A stretch of DNA of 64,000 nt from Janthinobacterium sp. BJB426 (GCF_002735705.1 NZ_PDZL01000009.1:62001-126000), one strand, 5' to 3'; shown: positions 45,572 to 55,599, counted from the stretch's first letter. Program-made: numbers and translations. Notes: a model not told the origin generated them from the sequence alone.

Positions 45572-45585
45572 TGAAAACGTTTTCA
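45572..45585. promoter_or_regulatory. LacI-type operator O1
   Basis: Perfect palindrome TGAAAACGTTTTCA 12 bases downstream of the -10 element, the classic position for blocking initiation or escape. Confidence 0.85.
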
Positions 45586-45619
45586 AGATAGAAGACGCTC
45601 AATAAACGGAGATGAAATA

Positions 45620-46909
45620 ATGAAGTCAAGCATCCTTGGCGCCGCCCCGCTGGCAGCGTTGACCCTGTCGTTTGGTGTGGCCGCTGCACCCGCAGCCGTC
45701 CCGCCGGCTGCAGCCCTGCCCGCGCTGGCCCCGGCCACGATTACCGTCGCCTCGTTTCCCGACCTGGACCGCGCCGTCAAGACGGCCTTGCCCCTGTGGG
45801 AAAAACTCTACCCGCAAGTGAAGGTCAAGCTGGTCAGCCTGCAGATCGACGACCACCATAACTCGATGACGACGGCGCTGGCGGCCGGCGCGCGCCTGCC
45901 CGACGTGATGGCCATCGACTTCCGCTATGTCGGCAGCTTTGCCGAATCGAAGGGCATGGAAGATTTGCTGCAGCCGCCCTACGGGGCAGGGCAGTACCGT
46001 GCCCAGTTCGTGCCATTCACCTTCGTGCAGGCGACCAGTTCGCGCGGCACCCTGGGCGCCATGCCGGCCGACCTGGGACCGGGCACCCTGTTCTACCGCA
46101 AGGACTTGATGGACAAGGCGGGCATCAAGGAGGCCGACCTGACGCAATCGTGGGAATCGTATATCGCCGCCGGCAAGAAGCTCAAGGCCGCCACCGGCAC
46201 CTATCTGCTGGCCGGCGCCAGCGACCTGGCCGACATTGTTATCCGCGCCAATCTGAAAGATGGCGAAGGCATCTATTTTGGCGACAAGGGCCAGGTGCTG
46301 GTCGACTCGCCCCGCTTCGTCAAGGCCTTCGAGCTGGCGAAGGCGGCGCGGGTGGCCGGCATCGATGCGCGCACCGTGGCCTGGACGGGCGAGTGGGCCG
46401 AAGGCTTCAAGCGCGACAAGGTGGCCAGCCAGATGATGGGTTCCTGGCTCAGCGGCCACCTGGCCAAGTGGCTGGCACCCGACTCCAAAGGCCAGTGGCG
46501 CGCGGCGAACTTGCCGGCCGGCGCGCTGGCGTCGTATGGCGGCTCCTTTTACGGCATCCCGAAAAAGGCCAGCAACAAGGTCCAAGCCTGGGAATTCATC
46601 AAGTTCATGACCGTCAACAAGGATATCCAGCTGCACTCGCTGAAAGAGATCGGCGCCTTCCCGGCCCTCAAGGCAGCGTATGCGGACCCGATGATGGACG
46701 AGCCGCAGCCGTATTTCGGCGGCCAGAAGACGCGTTTGCTGGCACGCGACACGGCGGCGAAAATCCCCGTCATCCGCGTCGACAAGTTCGACGCCGTGGC
46801 GCGCGACATCGTCAACATGGAACTGGAAAGCGTGCTGGCGCAAAACAAGGATATCAAGACGGCGCTGGCCGACGCCAAGGCCCTGATCACCCACCGCGCG
46901 CGGCGCTAG
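45620..46909 (+). CDS. ABC sugar transporter, periplasmic binding protein
   Basis: 429 residues, family 1 extracellular solute-binding protein (MalE-like). A long Ala/Pro-rich signal segment (GAAPLAALTLSFGVAAAPAA) is followed by the binding domain: ITVASFPDLDRAVK, LPDVMAIDFRYVGSFAE, GPGTLFYRKDLMDKAGI, and GSFYGIPKKASNKVQAWEFIKFM. It has no lipobox. As the first gene of the operon behind the LacI-controlled promoter it captures the oligosaccharide for the two permeases. Sugar specificity is inferred from the operon's beta-glucosidase. Confidence 0.9.
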   Translation: MKSSILGAAPLAALTLSFGVAAAPAAVPPAAALPALAPATITVASFPDLDRAVKTALPLWEKLYPQVKVKLVSLQIDDHHNSMTTALAAGARLPDVMAIDFRYVGSFAESKGMEDLLQPPYGAGQYRAQFVPFTFVQATSSRGTLGAMPADLGPGTLFYRKDLMDKAGIKEADLTQSWESYIAAGKKLKAATGTYLLAGASDLADIVIRANLKDGEGIYFGDKGQVLVDSPRFVKAFELAKAARVAGIDARTVAWTGEWAEGFKRDKVASQMMGSWLSGHLAKWLAPDSKGQWRAANLPAGALASYGGSFYGIPKKASNKVQAWEFIKFMTVNKDIQLHSLKEIGAFPALKAAYADPMMDEPQPYFGGQKTRLLARDTAAKIPVIRVDKFDAVARDIVNMELESVLAQNKDIKTALADAKALITHRARR

Positions 46910-46916
46910 GAGCAGC

Positions 46917-47912
46917 ATGACTACCTCCATGCCTTGTACCGAGGGCGCGCCCGCTGCTGCAGCGAGGCCCGCAAGGAAACGCTACAACATGAAGAAGTGG
47001 GCGCCGTATATTTTCATCAGCCCCTTCTTCATTTTGTTCGCCGTCTTCAGCCTGTTCCCGCTGCTGTTTTCCATCTATCTGTCGTTCAACCAGTGGGAAG
47101 CGGCCAGCGGCGTGGAAGCCATGCAGTGGGTGGGCCTGGACAACTACAAGTACGCCTTGAGCGACCCGTGGTTTTTGCGCTCGCTGGGCAATACCGTCTG
47201 GCTGGCGCTGGCCTCGGGCGTGCCGCAGCACCTGGTGGCCATTCCGCTGGCAGCCTTCATCCACAACAGCTTCAAGCGCTCGCGCAACCTGGTGATCGGC
47301 ATTTACTTTTTACCGTTCATCACGTCCAGCGTGGCCATCGCCATGGTCTTCAATACCCTGTTCTCGCGCGACTACGGGCAGATCAATGTGCTGATCCAAT
47401 GGTGCGCCAGCCTGCCGCTGGTGGGCGGTCTGTTTCCGACAGAGTCGATCGACTGGCTGGGCAGCTCGCTGTTCATCAAGCCGGCCGTCGCCTTCGTGAT
47501 TTTCTGGCGCTACCTGGGCTGGAACCTGGTGCTGTATCTGTCCGCGCTGCAGGTGATCCCGAAGGATCTGTACGAGGCGGCCACCATCGACGGCGCCTCG
47601 AAACGCCAGCAGTTCTGGTATATCACCCTGCCGCAGCTGCGGCCCATGATCTACCTGGCCGTGACACTCACCATCATGGGCAATCTGCAGCTGTTCGAGG
47701 AACCGTTCGTGCTGGTGGCCGAATCGAGCGGCGTGAGCCAGTCCGTGATGACGACGGCCATCTTCGTCTACAAGACGGCGTTTTCCTCGGGCGACTTCGG
47801 CACGGCGTCGGCCATTTCCTGGCTGCTGTTCCTCATCATCGCCAGCACCACTTGGGTCAACAACCGCATCTTCAGCCGCAATGAACGTAGTGAACGCAAG
47901 GAGGCCCGATGA
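46917..47912 (+). CDS. ABC sugar transporter permease, MalF type
   Basis: 331 residues with AGGAGCAGC before the ATG. Six transmembrane helices, starting at WAPYIFISPFFILFAVFSLF, and the cytoplasmic EAA loop LYEAATIDGASKRQQFWYI that docks the ATPase. A ~25-residue polar extension precedes the first helix. The stop overlaps the next permease (ATGA). Confidence 0.92.
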   Translation: MTTSMPCTEGAPAAAARPARKRYNMKKWAPYIFISPFFILFAVFSLFPLLFSIYLSFNQWEAASGVEAMQWVGLDNYKYALSDPWFLRSLGNTVWLALASGVPQHLVAIPLAAFIHNSFKRSRNLVIGIYFLPFITSSVAIAMVFNTLFSRDYGQINVLIQWCASLPLVGGLFPTESIDWLGSSLFIKPAVAFVIFWRYLGWNLVLYLSALQVIPKDLYEAATIDGASKRQQFWYITLPQLRPMIYLAVTLTIMGNLQLFEEPFVLVAESSGVSQSVMTTAIFVYKTAFSSGDFGTASAISWLLFLIIASTTWVNNRIFSRNERSERKEAR

Positions 47913-48727
47913 AAACCACCCGCTGGACGGCCTACGCCATGGTGGCCATCGGCGCCCTGATCATGGTCGCGCCGTTCTACTTCATGTTCGTCTTCGCCAC
48001 GCATACGAGCGCCGAGATCTACAGCCTGCCGCCGCCGCGCTGGTTCGGCACGGCCCTGCTCAACAACCTGGAATTGCTGCAGGAGCGCCTGCCGTTCTGG
48101 CGCAATATCGGCATCAGCCTGTACGTGGCCCTGATGACGACGGCCTTGACCTTGTTCTTTTGCTCGCTGGGCGGCTATGCCTTCGCCATGTACGAGTTCC
48201 GCTTCAAGCGGCCCCTGTTTACCCTGGTGATGGCGTCGATGATCATCCCGTCGTTCATGAACATGATTCCGACCTTCATGCTGATGGATTTCCTCGGCTG
48301 GCTGGACCAGCCGCGCGCCTTGTACGTGCCGGGAGCGGCCGGCGCGCTGGGCATTTTCCTGATGCGCCAGTACATCGGCACGGCGATACCAAAGGACCTG
48401 ATCGAGGCGGCGCGCATCGACGGCTGCGGCGAATTCGCCATCTACTGGCGGGTCGTGCTGCCGCTGATCGGCCCTGCCATGGGGACCCTGGGCCTGATCA
48501 CCTTCATCAACTCGTGGAACAATTTCATCACGCCGCTGGTCGTCATGCGCTCGGTCGAGAACTACACGATCCCGTTGGCCCTGCGCAGCATGCAGGCGCC
48601 GAACAACACGGAGTGGGGCGCGCTGATGACGGGCGCCGCGATTGCCGTGCTGCCGCTGCTGCTGATGTTTTTTGTTGCCTCCAAGCGCCTGATCGAGGGC
48701 CTCACGCAAGGCGCCGTCAAAGGCTAG
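47909..48727 (+). CDS. ABC sugar transporter permease, MalG type
   Basis: 272 residues, six transmembrane helices (first at YAMVAIGALIMVAPFYFMF). The EAA loop is LIEAARIDGCGEFAIYWRV. Forms the membrane pore with the MalF-type subunit, translationally coupled to it. Confidence 0.93.
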   Translation: MKTTRWTAYAMVAIGALIMVAPFYFMFVFATHTSAEIYSLPPPRWFGTALLNNLELLQERLPFWRNIGISLYVALMTTALTLFFCSLGGYAFAMYEFRFKRPLFTLVMASMIIPSFMNMIPTFMLMDFLGWLDQPRALYVPGAAGALGIFLMRQYIGTAIPKDLIEAARIDGCGEFAIYWRVVLPLIGPAMGTLGLITFINSWNNFITPLVVMRSVENYTIPLALRSMQAPNNTEWGALMTGAAIAVLPLLLMFFVASKRLIEGLTQGAVKG

Positions 48728-48753
48728 CACTCTCTTAATCCACTCACACTGAC

Positions 48754-50121
48754 ATGACCACCATGCATAACGACGACACCGATACCAACTTTCCCGCCAC
48801 CTTCACCTGGGGCGTGGCCACCAGCGCCTACCAGATCGAGGGCGCCGCCGCCATCGATGGCCGCGGCCCATCCATCTGGGATACCTTCAGCCACACGGAT
48901 GGCAAGATCATCGACGGCAGCAATGGCGACGTGGCCTGCGACCACTATCACCGCTACTTTGATGACGTGGAGCTGATCGCCAGCCTAGGCGTGAACGCCT
49001 ACCGCTTTTCCATGTCCTGGTCGCGGGTGCAGCCGACGGGTTCCGGCGCCTGGAACGAGGCCGGCTTCGACTTTTATGGGCGTCTGCTCGACGCCCTGGC
49101 CGCCAAGGGACTCGATGCGCACCTGACCCTGTACCACTGGGACTTGCCGCAAGCCTTGCAGGACGAGGGCGGCTGGCTCAATCGCGCCACTTGCTACCAC
49201 TTCGCCGCCTATGCGGCCGAAGTGGCGCGCCGCTTCGGCCACAAGGTCGCCAGCATCGCCACCCATAACGAACCGTGGTGCACGGCCGTGCTGGGCCACG
49301 GCACGGGCCAGTTCGCCCCCGGCATGGCCGACCCGGCCGCCGCCGTGCAAGTGTCGCACCATCTGCTGCTGTCGCACGGCCTGGCCATGCAAGCCATGCG
49401 CACGGTGAACGCGCCGGCGAAGCTGGGCATCGTGCTCAATCAATGGACGGCCACGCCGGCCACCGACAGCGCCCAGGACCGCGAGCTGGCCGAACTCGAA
49501 TATGCGCGCTCGGTGCAGTGGTATATGGACGCCATCTTCAAGGGCCGCTACCCGGCCCTGGCCCTGAAACACCCAGATGCTTCCGCTTTATCCATCTTTG
49601 AAAACGATTTCATAGATATCAGGCAGCCCATCGATTTCCTCGGCGTGAACTACTACACGCGCGCTTTCATGAGTGCCGAGACGCCGCCGCGCAAGCCGGA
49701 ATGCAAGCTCGGTGTCAACGACATGGGCTGGGAAACCTATCCGCAAGGCTTGACGGAATTGCTGGTCGGCCTGCACCGCGAATACCGTCTGCCGCCCGTC
49801 TACATCACGGAAAACGGCATGGCCGTGGCCGACAAGCCCGTCGACGGCAAGATCCACGATGCACCGCGCATCGAGTACGTGCAGCTGCACCTGGACGCCT
49901 TGCGCGCCGTGATCGCGCAGGGCATCGACGTGCGCGGTTATTTCTACTGGAGCTTGATGGATAACTTCGAATGGAACTCCGGCTACGCCAAGCGCTTCGG
50001 CATGCTCTACGTCGATTACGCCACGCAGCAGCGCAGCTTCAAGGACAGCGCCCTGTGGTACCGCGACTTCATCGCCGCCCAGCGTGCGTCCCACGCCGCC
50101 GTCCTGGCCGAGGAGCACTGA
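48754..50121 (+). CDS. Glycoside hydrolase family 1 beta-glucosidase
   Basis: 455 residues, (beta/alpha)8 GH1 retaining enzyme. N-terminal signature FTWGVATSAYQIEGAA; acid/base Glu173 in THNEPWC; nucleophile Glu353 in YITENGMA; the C-terminal W in YFYWSLMDNFEWNSGY binds the sugar. No signal peptide, so it acts in the cytoplasm on beta-glucosides (cellobiose, gentiobiose or similar) imported by the neighbouring ABC system. An ATG nine bases inside is also possible. One base separates its stop from the ATPase start. Confidence 0.94.
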   Translation: MTTMHNDDTDTNFPATFTWGVATSAYQIEGAAAIDGRGPSIWDTFSHTDGKIIDGSNGDVACDHYHRYFDDVELIASLGVNAYRFSMSWSRVQPTGSGAWNEAGFDFYGRLLDALAAKGLDAHLTLYHWDLPQALQDEGGWLNRATCYHFAAYAAEVARRFGHKVASIATHNEPWCTAVLGHGTGQFAPGMADPAAAVQVSHHLLLSHGLAMQAMRTVNAPAKLGIVLNQWTATPATDSAQDRELAELEYARSVQWYMDAIFKGRYPALALKHPDASALSIFENDFIDIRQPIDFLGVNYYTRAFMSAETPPRKPECKLGVNDMGWETYPQGLTELLVGLHREYRLPPVYITENGMAVADKPVDGKIHDAPRIEYVQLHLDALRAVIAQGIDVRGYFYWSLMDNFEWNSGYAKRFGMLYVDYATQQRSFKDSALWYRDFIAAQRASHAAVLAEEH

Positions 50122-50122
50122 C

Positions 50123-51163
50123 ATGGCCGCCATTTCCCTGCGCGGCATCCGCAAGACCTATGGCGATGGCCCGGAAATCGTCAAGGGCCTGGACCTCGAT
50201 ATCCACGACGGCGAGTTCATGGTCTTCGTCGGACCATCCGGCTGCGGCAAGTCGACCCTGCTGCGCATGATCGCCGGGCTGGAAGACATCAGCGCGGGCC
50301 AGCTGCGCATCGGCGACTTGCTGGCCAACGATGTGGCGCCGGCCGAGCGGGGCATCGCCATGGTCTTCCAGAGCTATGCCCTGTATCCGCACATGACGGC
50401 GCGCGACAACATGGGCTTTGCCTTGAAACTGGCGGGCAAGCCGGAAGCGGAAGTGCGCGCCGCCGTTGGCAAGGTGGCCGAGATTTTGCAGATCACGCAC
50501 CTGCTCGACCGCAAACCCAAGGCCTTGTCGGGCGGCGAGCGCCAGCGTGTGGCCATCGGCCGCTCCATCGTGCGCCAGCCCAAGGTGTTCCTGTTTGACG
50601 AGCCCTTGTCCAACCTCGACGCCTCCTTGCGGGTGCAGACGCGCATCGAGCTGGCCAAGCTGCACCAGGAACTGGGCACAACGATGATCTACGTGACGCA
50701 CGACCAGGTCGAGGCCATGACGCTCGGCGACAGGGTCGCCGTCTTCCATGGCGGCCACCTGGAGCAGGTAGGCGCGCCCCTGGACCTGTACCGCCATCCG
50801 GCCAGCCAGTTCGTGGCAGGTTTCATCGGCGCTCTGCGCATGAACTTCTTGCCGTGCGCCGCCGTCCCCGCGCTGGCCAGCCAGCTTGGCGGCGAGGCGG
50901 GCATGCTGGTCGGCATACGTCCCGAACACCTGCGCCTGGTGCCGCGCAATGAAGGCTACGGCGCCACGGTCACCCTGATCGAGCAGCTGGGCGATGCGCA
51001 GATCATCCACGCGACCCTCGATAACAGTCCGCATGCGGTGGCCATCAAGCTGCACGGCGAGGCGCGCCACGCGCTGGCGCAGGGCAGCGCCATCGGCTTC
51101 GCGCCGGAAGAGGGCCATGCCTTTCTATTTGACACGGCCGGGCGCGCCGTGGCTACCCATTGA
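50123..51163 (+). CDS. ABC sugar transporter ATPase, MalK/UgpC type
   Basis: 346 residues from ATG 50123 (MAAISLRGIRKTYG) with AGGAG upstream. Walker A GPSGCGKST, Q-loop VFQSYALYPHMT, signature LSGGERQRVAIGR, Walker B VFLFDEPLSNLD, then the C-terminal OB-type regulatory domain (GIRPEHLRLVP). Drives the permeases encoded just upstream. Placing the ATPase after the glycosidase gene is a little unusual but keeps all parts in one operon. Confidence 0.94.
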   Translation: MAAISLRGIRKTYGDGPEIVKGLDLDIHDGEFMVFVGPSGCGKSTLLRMIAGLEDISAGQLRIGDLLANDVAPAERGIAMVFQSYALYPHMTARDNMGFALKLAGKPEAEVRAAVGKVAEILQITHLLDRKPKALSGGERQRVAIGRSIVRQPKVFLFDEPLSNLDASLRVQTRIELAKLHQELGTTMIYVTHDQVEAMTLGDRVAVFHGGHLEQVGAPLDLYRHPASQFVAGFIGALRMNFLPCAAVPALASQLGGEAGMLVGIRPEHLRLVPRNEGYGATVTLIEQLGDAQIIHATLDNSPHAVAIKLHGEARHALAQGSAIGFAPEEGHAFLFDTAGRAVATH

Positions 51164-51270
51164 CCCCGCACGGAGGCGACATGACTTCAGATTGACACCC
51201 AAAAAATGTGCAGCAATAGCCAAAGAGCTATGTGATCATCAATCAACCAGCGGTACAGGAGACAACAACA

Positions 51271-53733
51271 ATGCAACAGCTCAAACGCAACACCATCGCC
51301 CTCAGTCTGGCGCATGCGACCTTCGCCCAGTTCATCTTGCTGGGCAGCGGCGCCGCCATGGCCCAGGATTCGGCCAGCACCACGCCAGTCACGGACGCGG
51401 CAAAACCGGCCGCCGAACAGATGGACCGCATCGTCGTCACGGCCACGCGCCGCAATACCTTCGTGCAGGAGACGCCGCTGGCCGTCACCGCCTTCAACCA
51501 GGACACCCTGCAAAACAACCAGGTCAAGGATCTGGCATCGCTGGCCACCATGGTGCCCAGCCTCGTCGTCGAGCAGCATGGCGACTCGGGCGGCGTGCAC
51601 GTCTACATGCGCGGCGTCGGTTCGGCCAACCACACGGAGCTGGGCGACCCGGCCGTCGCCTTCTATGTCGACGGCGTGTATTCGCCGCGTCCCCAGGGCG
51701 CCACGGCGCTGATGTATGACCTGTCCCACGTCGAGGTAGCGCGCGGACCGCAGGGCACTTTAAATGGCCGCAATTCGACGGCGGGCGCCGTCAACCTCGT
51801 CTCGGCCGCGCCAAGCACGGCGAAGTTCATGGGCTCGGCCGGCATCACCGTGGGCGACAAGCGCCATCTGCAGACGCAGGGCATGATCAATATCCCGTTT
51901 TCCGACGACGTGGCGCTGCGCATCGCCGCCATCAAGGATAGCCACGACGGCACGGTGGACTTCCGCCGCGGCTCGAACGTCATGCCGGGCACGGCCAAGT
52001 ATGGCGCCGGCGACCAGATGGGCGTGCGCGCCTCCCTGTTGTGGAAGTTCACGCCGCAGCTGCGCGGCACCTTCATCGCCGACTATTTCCTCGACCAGGG
52101 CGCCGGCAACGTCTACCTGGCGGCAGAACCGAAGCCGGGCGAGAAGCGGCGTTCGGCCCTGATCGACACGCCGGGCACCCTTGACCAGTCGATTCTGACC
52201 TACAAGGGCAAGCTCAATTACAAGCCGACGGACGCGCTGGACTTCACGTACCTGGGCAGCTGGAGCCGCTACAAGCGCCAGAACAGCAACGATTCCGATG
52301 CGGGCCTGTTCTCCGGCTTCAAATCGGAAAACCGCACCGACTGGGCGCAGTTCGACAGCTATTCGCACGAGCTGCAGGCGCGCTCGGACGACGATGCGCC
52401 GTTCCAGTGGGTGGCCGGCCTGTTCCTGTTCAACGAAAAGAACAAGGTGCGCTTCGATATCGACCGCAGCCAGATTTCGCAGGCCGCCGTGCAGCAGGAT
52501 ATCGCAAACGGCGCCGTGATCTTCGTGCAGCCGACCGTGGGCCAGTACGCCTCGTCGATGTCCTTCATCCAGGGCGACCGCCAGCTCAAATCGAAGGCCG
52601 TATTCGGCCAGGTCAGCCAGCAAGTGACCGATACACTTAAGCTGACGGCCGGCGCGCGCTACACGAAAGACCACAAATTCGACATCGGCGGCCAGAATTG
52701 GGCCTGCCCGAACTGGCCCGCGAATACGCCGTTGGGCACCACCGTGCTCACTGCCGACCAGCTGCGCCAGCTGGTCACGCCCGGCACGGGCCTGGCCAAC
52801 ACGCACAATATCGGCCCTGGCGGCGCCATCACGGCCGCCACCTGCGGCAATACGCCGGGCGACAACACGGCCGACCTGAAATACGGCCAGGCCACCTGGC
52901 TGGGTCGCATCGAGTACAAGCTGCGCTCCGATATCCTGCTGTTCGGCTCCGTGACGACGGGCTTCCATTCGCCAGCCATCGGCGACGGCGGCGCCACCAC
53001 CAAGCCGGAAAAGCTGACCAGCTATGAAATCGGCTTCAAGTCCGACCTGCTGAACCGCGAACTGACCCTGAACCTCGATGCGTTTTTGATGAAGTACAAG
53101 GACAAGCTCGAATCGCAGGTGGTCAACAGTGTGCTGGCCAACTTCAACGCGGCCGGCGCCACCGTCAAGGGGCTGGAAGCGGAATGGGTGTGGCGGCCAA
53201 CGAAGGTCGACCGCCTGACGGGCAACGCCACCTGGCTCAAAGCCGTGTATGACGACTTCATGTCGTGCGACGTCGATGCGGCGCGTGCGAATGGCCAGTC
53301 CTGCGGTTCGACGGCGCCACTGGTGAACGTGGGCGGCAGCACCATGAAGCATGCACCGAAGTTTTCCACGACCGTCCAGTACGAGCATGATTTCAGTGTC
53401 GCCGGCGGCCAGCTCACGCCGCGCGCGTCGGTGCACTATGAAACCATGTCGTATGTGGGCGCGGGCGCGTTCAACGGCGACGTGCCGGGCCATGCCGGCG
53501 TCAAGCGCCAGGAAGCCTACACGACCCTGGACCTGAGCCTGCGCTTCCAGCCGGCGAACAAGGCGTACACGGTCGAAGCGTTCGTGCAGAACGCCACCGA
53601 CAAGGCCGTCAAGCTGGACGTCAATGAAATCTGCACGGACGTCGGCATGCCATGCCAGCCGACGCAGCAGATCTACGGCGCCTTCTACAACGCGCCGCGC
53701 ACCTTTGGCGCGCGCGTGTCGATGAAGTTTTAA
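51271..53733 (+). CDS. TonB-dependent receptor of the beta-glucoside locus
   Basis: 820 residues from ATG 51271 with AGGAG upstream; the frame is open to 51232. Signal peptide (to about AMAQD), then TonB-box-like DRIVVTATRR, plug (ETPLAVTAF, VPSLVVEQHGDSGGVHVYMRGVG, VEVARGPQGTLNGRNSTAGAVN) and a 22-strand-type barrel ending RTFGARVSMKF. Being the last gene of the sugar operon, it is likely the outer membrane gate for the oligosaccharide, as in other carbohydrate-utilisation loci with TonB receptors. A metal-chelate role is less likely. Confidence 0.9.
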   Translation: MQQLKRNTIALSLAHATFAQFILLGSGAAMAQDSASTTPVTDAAKPAAEQMDRIVVTATRRNTFVQETPLAVTAFNQDTLQNNQVKDLASLATMVPSLVVEQHGDSGGVHVYMRGVGSANHTELGDPAVAFYVDGVYSPRPQGATALMYDLSHVEVARGPQGTLNGRNSTAGAVNLVSAAPSTAKFMGSAGITVGDKRHLQTQGMINIPFSDDVALRIAAIKDSHDGTVDFRRGSNVMPGTAKYGAGDQMGVRASLLWKFTPQLRGTFIADYFLDQGAGNVYLAAEPKPGEKRRSALIDTPGTLDQSILTYKGKLNYKPTDALDFTYLGSWSRYKRQNSNDSDAGLFSGFKSENRTDWAQFDSYSHELQARSDDDAPFQWVAGLFLFNEKNKVRFDIDRSQISQAAVQQDIANGAVIFVQPTVGQYASSMSFIQGDRQLKSKAVFGQVSQQVTDTLKLTAGARYTKDHKFDIGGQNWACPNWPANTPLGTTVLTADQLRQLVTPGTGLANTHNIGPGGAITAATCGNTPGDNTADLKYGQATWLGRIEYKLRSDILLFGSVTTGFHSPAIGDGGATTKPEKLTSYEIGFKSDLLNRELTLNLDAFLMKYKDKLESQVVNSVLANFNAAGATVKGLEAEWVWRPTKVDRLTGNATWLKAVYDDFMSCDVDAARANGQSCGSTAPLVNVGGSTMKHAPKFSTTVQYEHDFSVAGGQLTPRASVHYETMSYVGAGAFNGDVPGHAGVKRQEAYTTLDLSLRFQPANKAYTVEAFVQNATDKAVKLDVNEICTDVGMPCQPTQQIYGAFYNAPRTFGARVSMKF

Positions 53734-53789
53734 TCAGGCCGTGTGAAAGGGCAGTTGCGGTAGCAGTCCACTCAGTAGGGAAGGTGTTG

Positions 53790-53816
53790 GGCCGGGGTTC
53801 TTCCCCGGCCTTTTTT
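53790..53816 (+). terminator. Rho-independent terminator of the beta-glucoside operon
   Basis: GGCCGGGG / CCCCGGCC stem (53790-53797, 53803-53810), loop TTCTT, six T. The T tract touches the stop codon of convergent xseA. Confidence 0.92.
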
Positions 53817-55176
53817 ATTCTAACGTCGCCTGCACGCTGGCGATGCCGACCTGCGCGCTGCCTTCGGCCAGGCGCACATTGACATTCTGGCGCGCCTGCA
53901 GCTGCGCCGGCGAGCGCACGATATTTCCCTTTTCATCGCGCAGGATCGCGTAGCCGCGCTCCAGCGTGCGCTGGGGATTGAGCAGCTCCAGCTGCGCTGC
54001 CAGGCCGTCGAGGCGGTAGCGCCGCTGGCCCAGCTGCTGCGCCATGGCCGCGCCGCTGCGCCGCAGCATGTCCGCCAGGCGCGTGCGCGGCGCCGTGACG
54101 TCGGGCCGCAGGTTGGCCCAGCGCGAGCGCAGGCGTTCCAGCGCGTACTGCGATTGGTTGACGGGCGCGCGCGCCGCATGCGTCATGGCCGTCGACAGGG
54201 CCAGCAGCTGCAAGCGCTGCTGTTGCAGCTGCGCCTTCGGGTTGAGCAGGCGGCGGCTGTGGCGGTCCAGGGTCTGCGCCGCATCGTCGAGGCTGCGGCG
54301 CATGGCGCGGCGCAGGTCGGCCGCATCGGCGCGCAGGGAAGCCATCCAGTCGGCGCGCGGCGTGGCCGCTAGTTCGGCCGCCGCCGTCGGCGTGGCTGCG
54401 CGCAGGTCGGCCGCGAAGTCGGCGATGGTGAAATCCGTCTCGTGTCCCACGCCGCTGATCACGGGCATGGAACAATCGGCAATGGCATGGGCTACGGCTT
54501 CATCGTTGAACGACCACAAATCTTCGATACTGCCGCCGCCACGGCACACCAGCAGCACGTCGCACTCGGCCCTTGTGGATGCAGTGCGGATGGCGTGCGC
54601 GATTTTTTCCGGCGCCTGCTGGCCCTGCACGGGCGTGGGATACAGGATGATGTTGACGTGCGGCGCGCGGCGCTTGAGCGCGATCAGCACGTCGCGCAGG
54701 GCTGCCGCCTGCGGGCTGGTGACGATGCCGATGCTGCGCGCGAACATGGGGATGGCGCGCTTGCGTTCCTGGTCGAACAAGCCCTGCGCGGCCAGCTTTT
54801 CCTTCAGCCGCTGGAACGCTTCATACAGGGCGCCCACGCCGGCGCGGCGGATGGCTTCCACGTTGATCTGGTAATCGCCGCGCGCGCCGTACAGGGTGAC
54901 GAGGGCGCGCACTTCCACCTTGTCGCCTTCGCGCGGCGTGAAGCCGGCAAACTGGGCGCGGCCGCGGAACATCACGGCGCGCACCTGGGCGCCATCGTCC
55001 TTCAAGGTGAAATACCAGTGGCCGGAAGCGGCGCGCGTGAAGTTGGAAATCTCGCCGGCGATCCAGGTCAGGGGAAATGAGCGTTCGAGCAGACGCGCAA
55101 CGGCCTGGTTCAGGGCGCTGACGGTCAGCACGGGCGGGGCGGCAAAGCCGCTGTCAGTTGGAGTATCGGTCATCAT
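53815..55176 (-). CDS. xseA: Exodeoxyribonuclease VII large subunit
   Basis: 453 residues. N-terminal OB fold ([46 protein letters not shown]) binds single-stranded DNA; the catalytic core has [20 protein letters not shown] and [27 protein letters not shown]; a long coiled coil follows, then the C-terminal [12 protein letters not shown] motif. With the small subunit XseB (not in the window) it degrades single-stranded DNA in repair. Its upstream region holds the seven-unit repeat array. Confidence 0.95.
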   Translation of the reverse strand: MMTDTPTDSGFAAPPVLTVSALNQAVARLLERSFPLTWIAGEISNFTRAASGHWYFTLKDDGAQVRAVMFRGRAQFAGFTPREGDKVEVRALVTLYGARGDYQINVEAIRRAGVGALYEAFQRLKEKLAAQGLFDQERKRAIPMFARSIGIVTSPQAAALRDVLIALKRRAPHVNIILYPTPVQGQQAPEKIAHAIRTASTRAECDVLLVCRGGGSIEDLWSFNDEAVAHAIADCSMPVISGVGHETDFTIADFAADLRAATPTAAAELAATPRADWMASLRADAADLRRAMRRSLDDAAQTLDRHSRRLLNPKAQLQQQRLQLLALSTAMTHAARAPVNQSQYALERLRSRWANLRPDVTAPRTRLADMLRRSGAAMAQQLGQRRYRLDGLAAQLELLNPQRTLERGYAILRDEKGNIVRSPAQLQARQNVNVRLAEGSAQVGIASVQATLE

Positions 55177-55292
55177 CTGGTGCTATGGGGGAGGGAACTG
55201 TCCACATATTATCGGCGAGGTCATGCTTATGTCATATATCGTGCAAAACAACAAGTTCTATTTCTAAGTATTTGATTTCATGATGAATTCCC

Positions 55293-55398
55293 GTATGCCT
55301 GATTTGCGTGCACAGGGAAAAAAACCTTTAATATCAAGCACATCAGTACAGCCCCTGCCACTTACGCACAAAGTTATCCACAGAAAGTGTGCGGAACT
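55293..55398 (+). repeat. Array unit 1
   Basis: ATCAA at 55333, DnaA box TTATCCACA 55374-55382, closing TGTGCGGAACT. The most divergent core (CACAAAGTTATCCACA). Inverted repeat CGCACA / TGTGCG. Confidence 0.75.
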
Positions 55399-55450
55399 TT
55401 TTGCCTTGGACAAACATGGCCCGGCAAGCCAATATTGACCGATAAAAGTG

Positions 55451-55556
55451 CCTTGCTACATTTTTGCGCACGGAAATAAAGTCTATAGGAATCAAATGCT
55501 TAGTATGCCATGCATGGCCTTGCGCACAATCTTATCCACAAAAAATGTGCAGAACT
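55451..55556 (+). repeat. Array unit 2
   Basis: ATCAA at 55491 within ATCAAATGCTTA, which fits the IHF core ATCAANNNNTTR; DnaA box TTATCCACA 55532-55540; closing TGTGCAGAACT. Confidence 0.8.
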
Positions 55557-55599
55557 CTGGCACGGCGCCGGATTTATCCACTGGAAGAGCCACGGCATC

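Larger units (their letters stand above)
45215..45619. promoter_or_regulatory. Divergent control region of the beta-glucoside locus
   Basis: 405 bp without a gene. It carries three LacI-type operators (45255-45268, 45404-45417, 45572-45585), a sigma-70 promoter facing the ABC operon (45531-45559) and, next to the start, the Shine-Dalgarno GGAGAT before ATG 45620. The middle part also holds a GC-rich imperfect inverted repeat around 45296-45355 (GTCGGGTTAGCCC / GGGCGTAACCCGAC). Confidence 0.75.

Noticed and set aside
51164-51270. Riboswitch ahead of the TonB receptor
   Set aside because: Only ~107 bp, no recognisable cobalamin or other aptamer core; the gene reads as the last member of the sugar operon.
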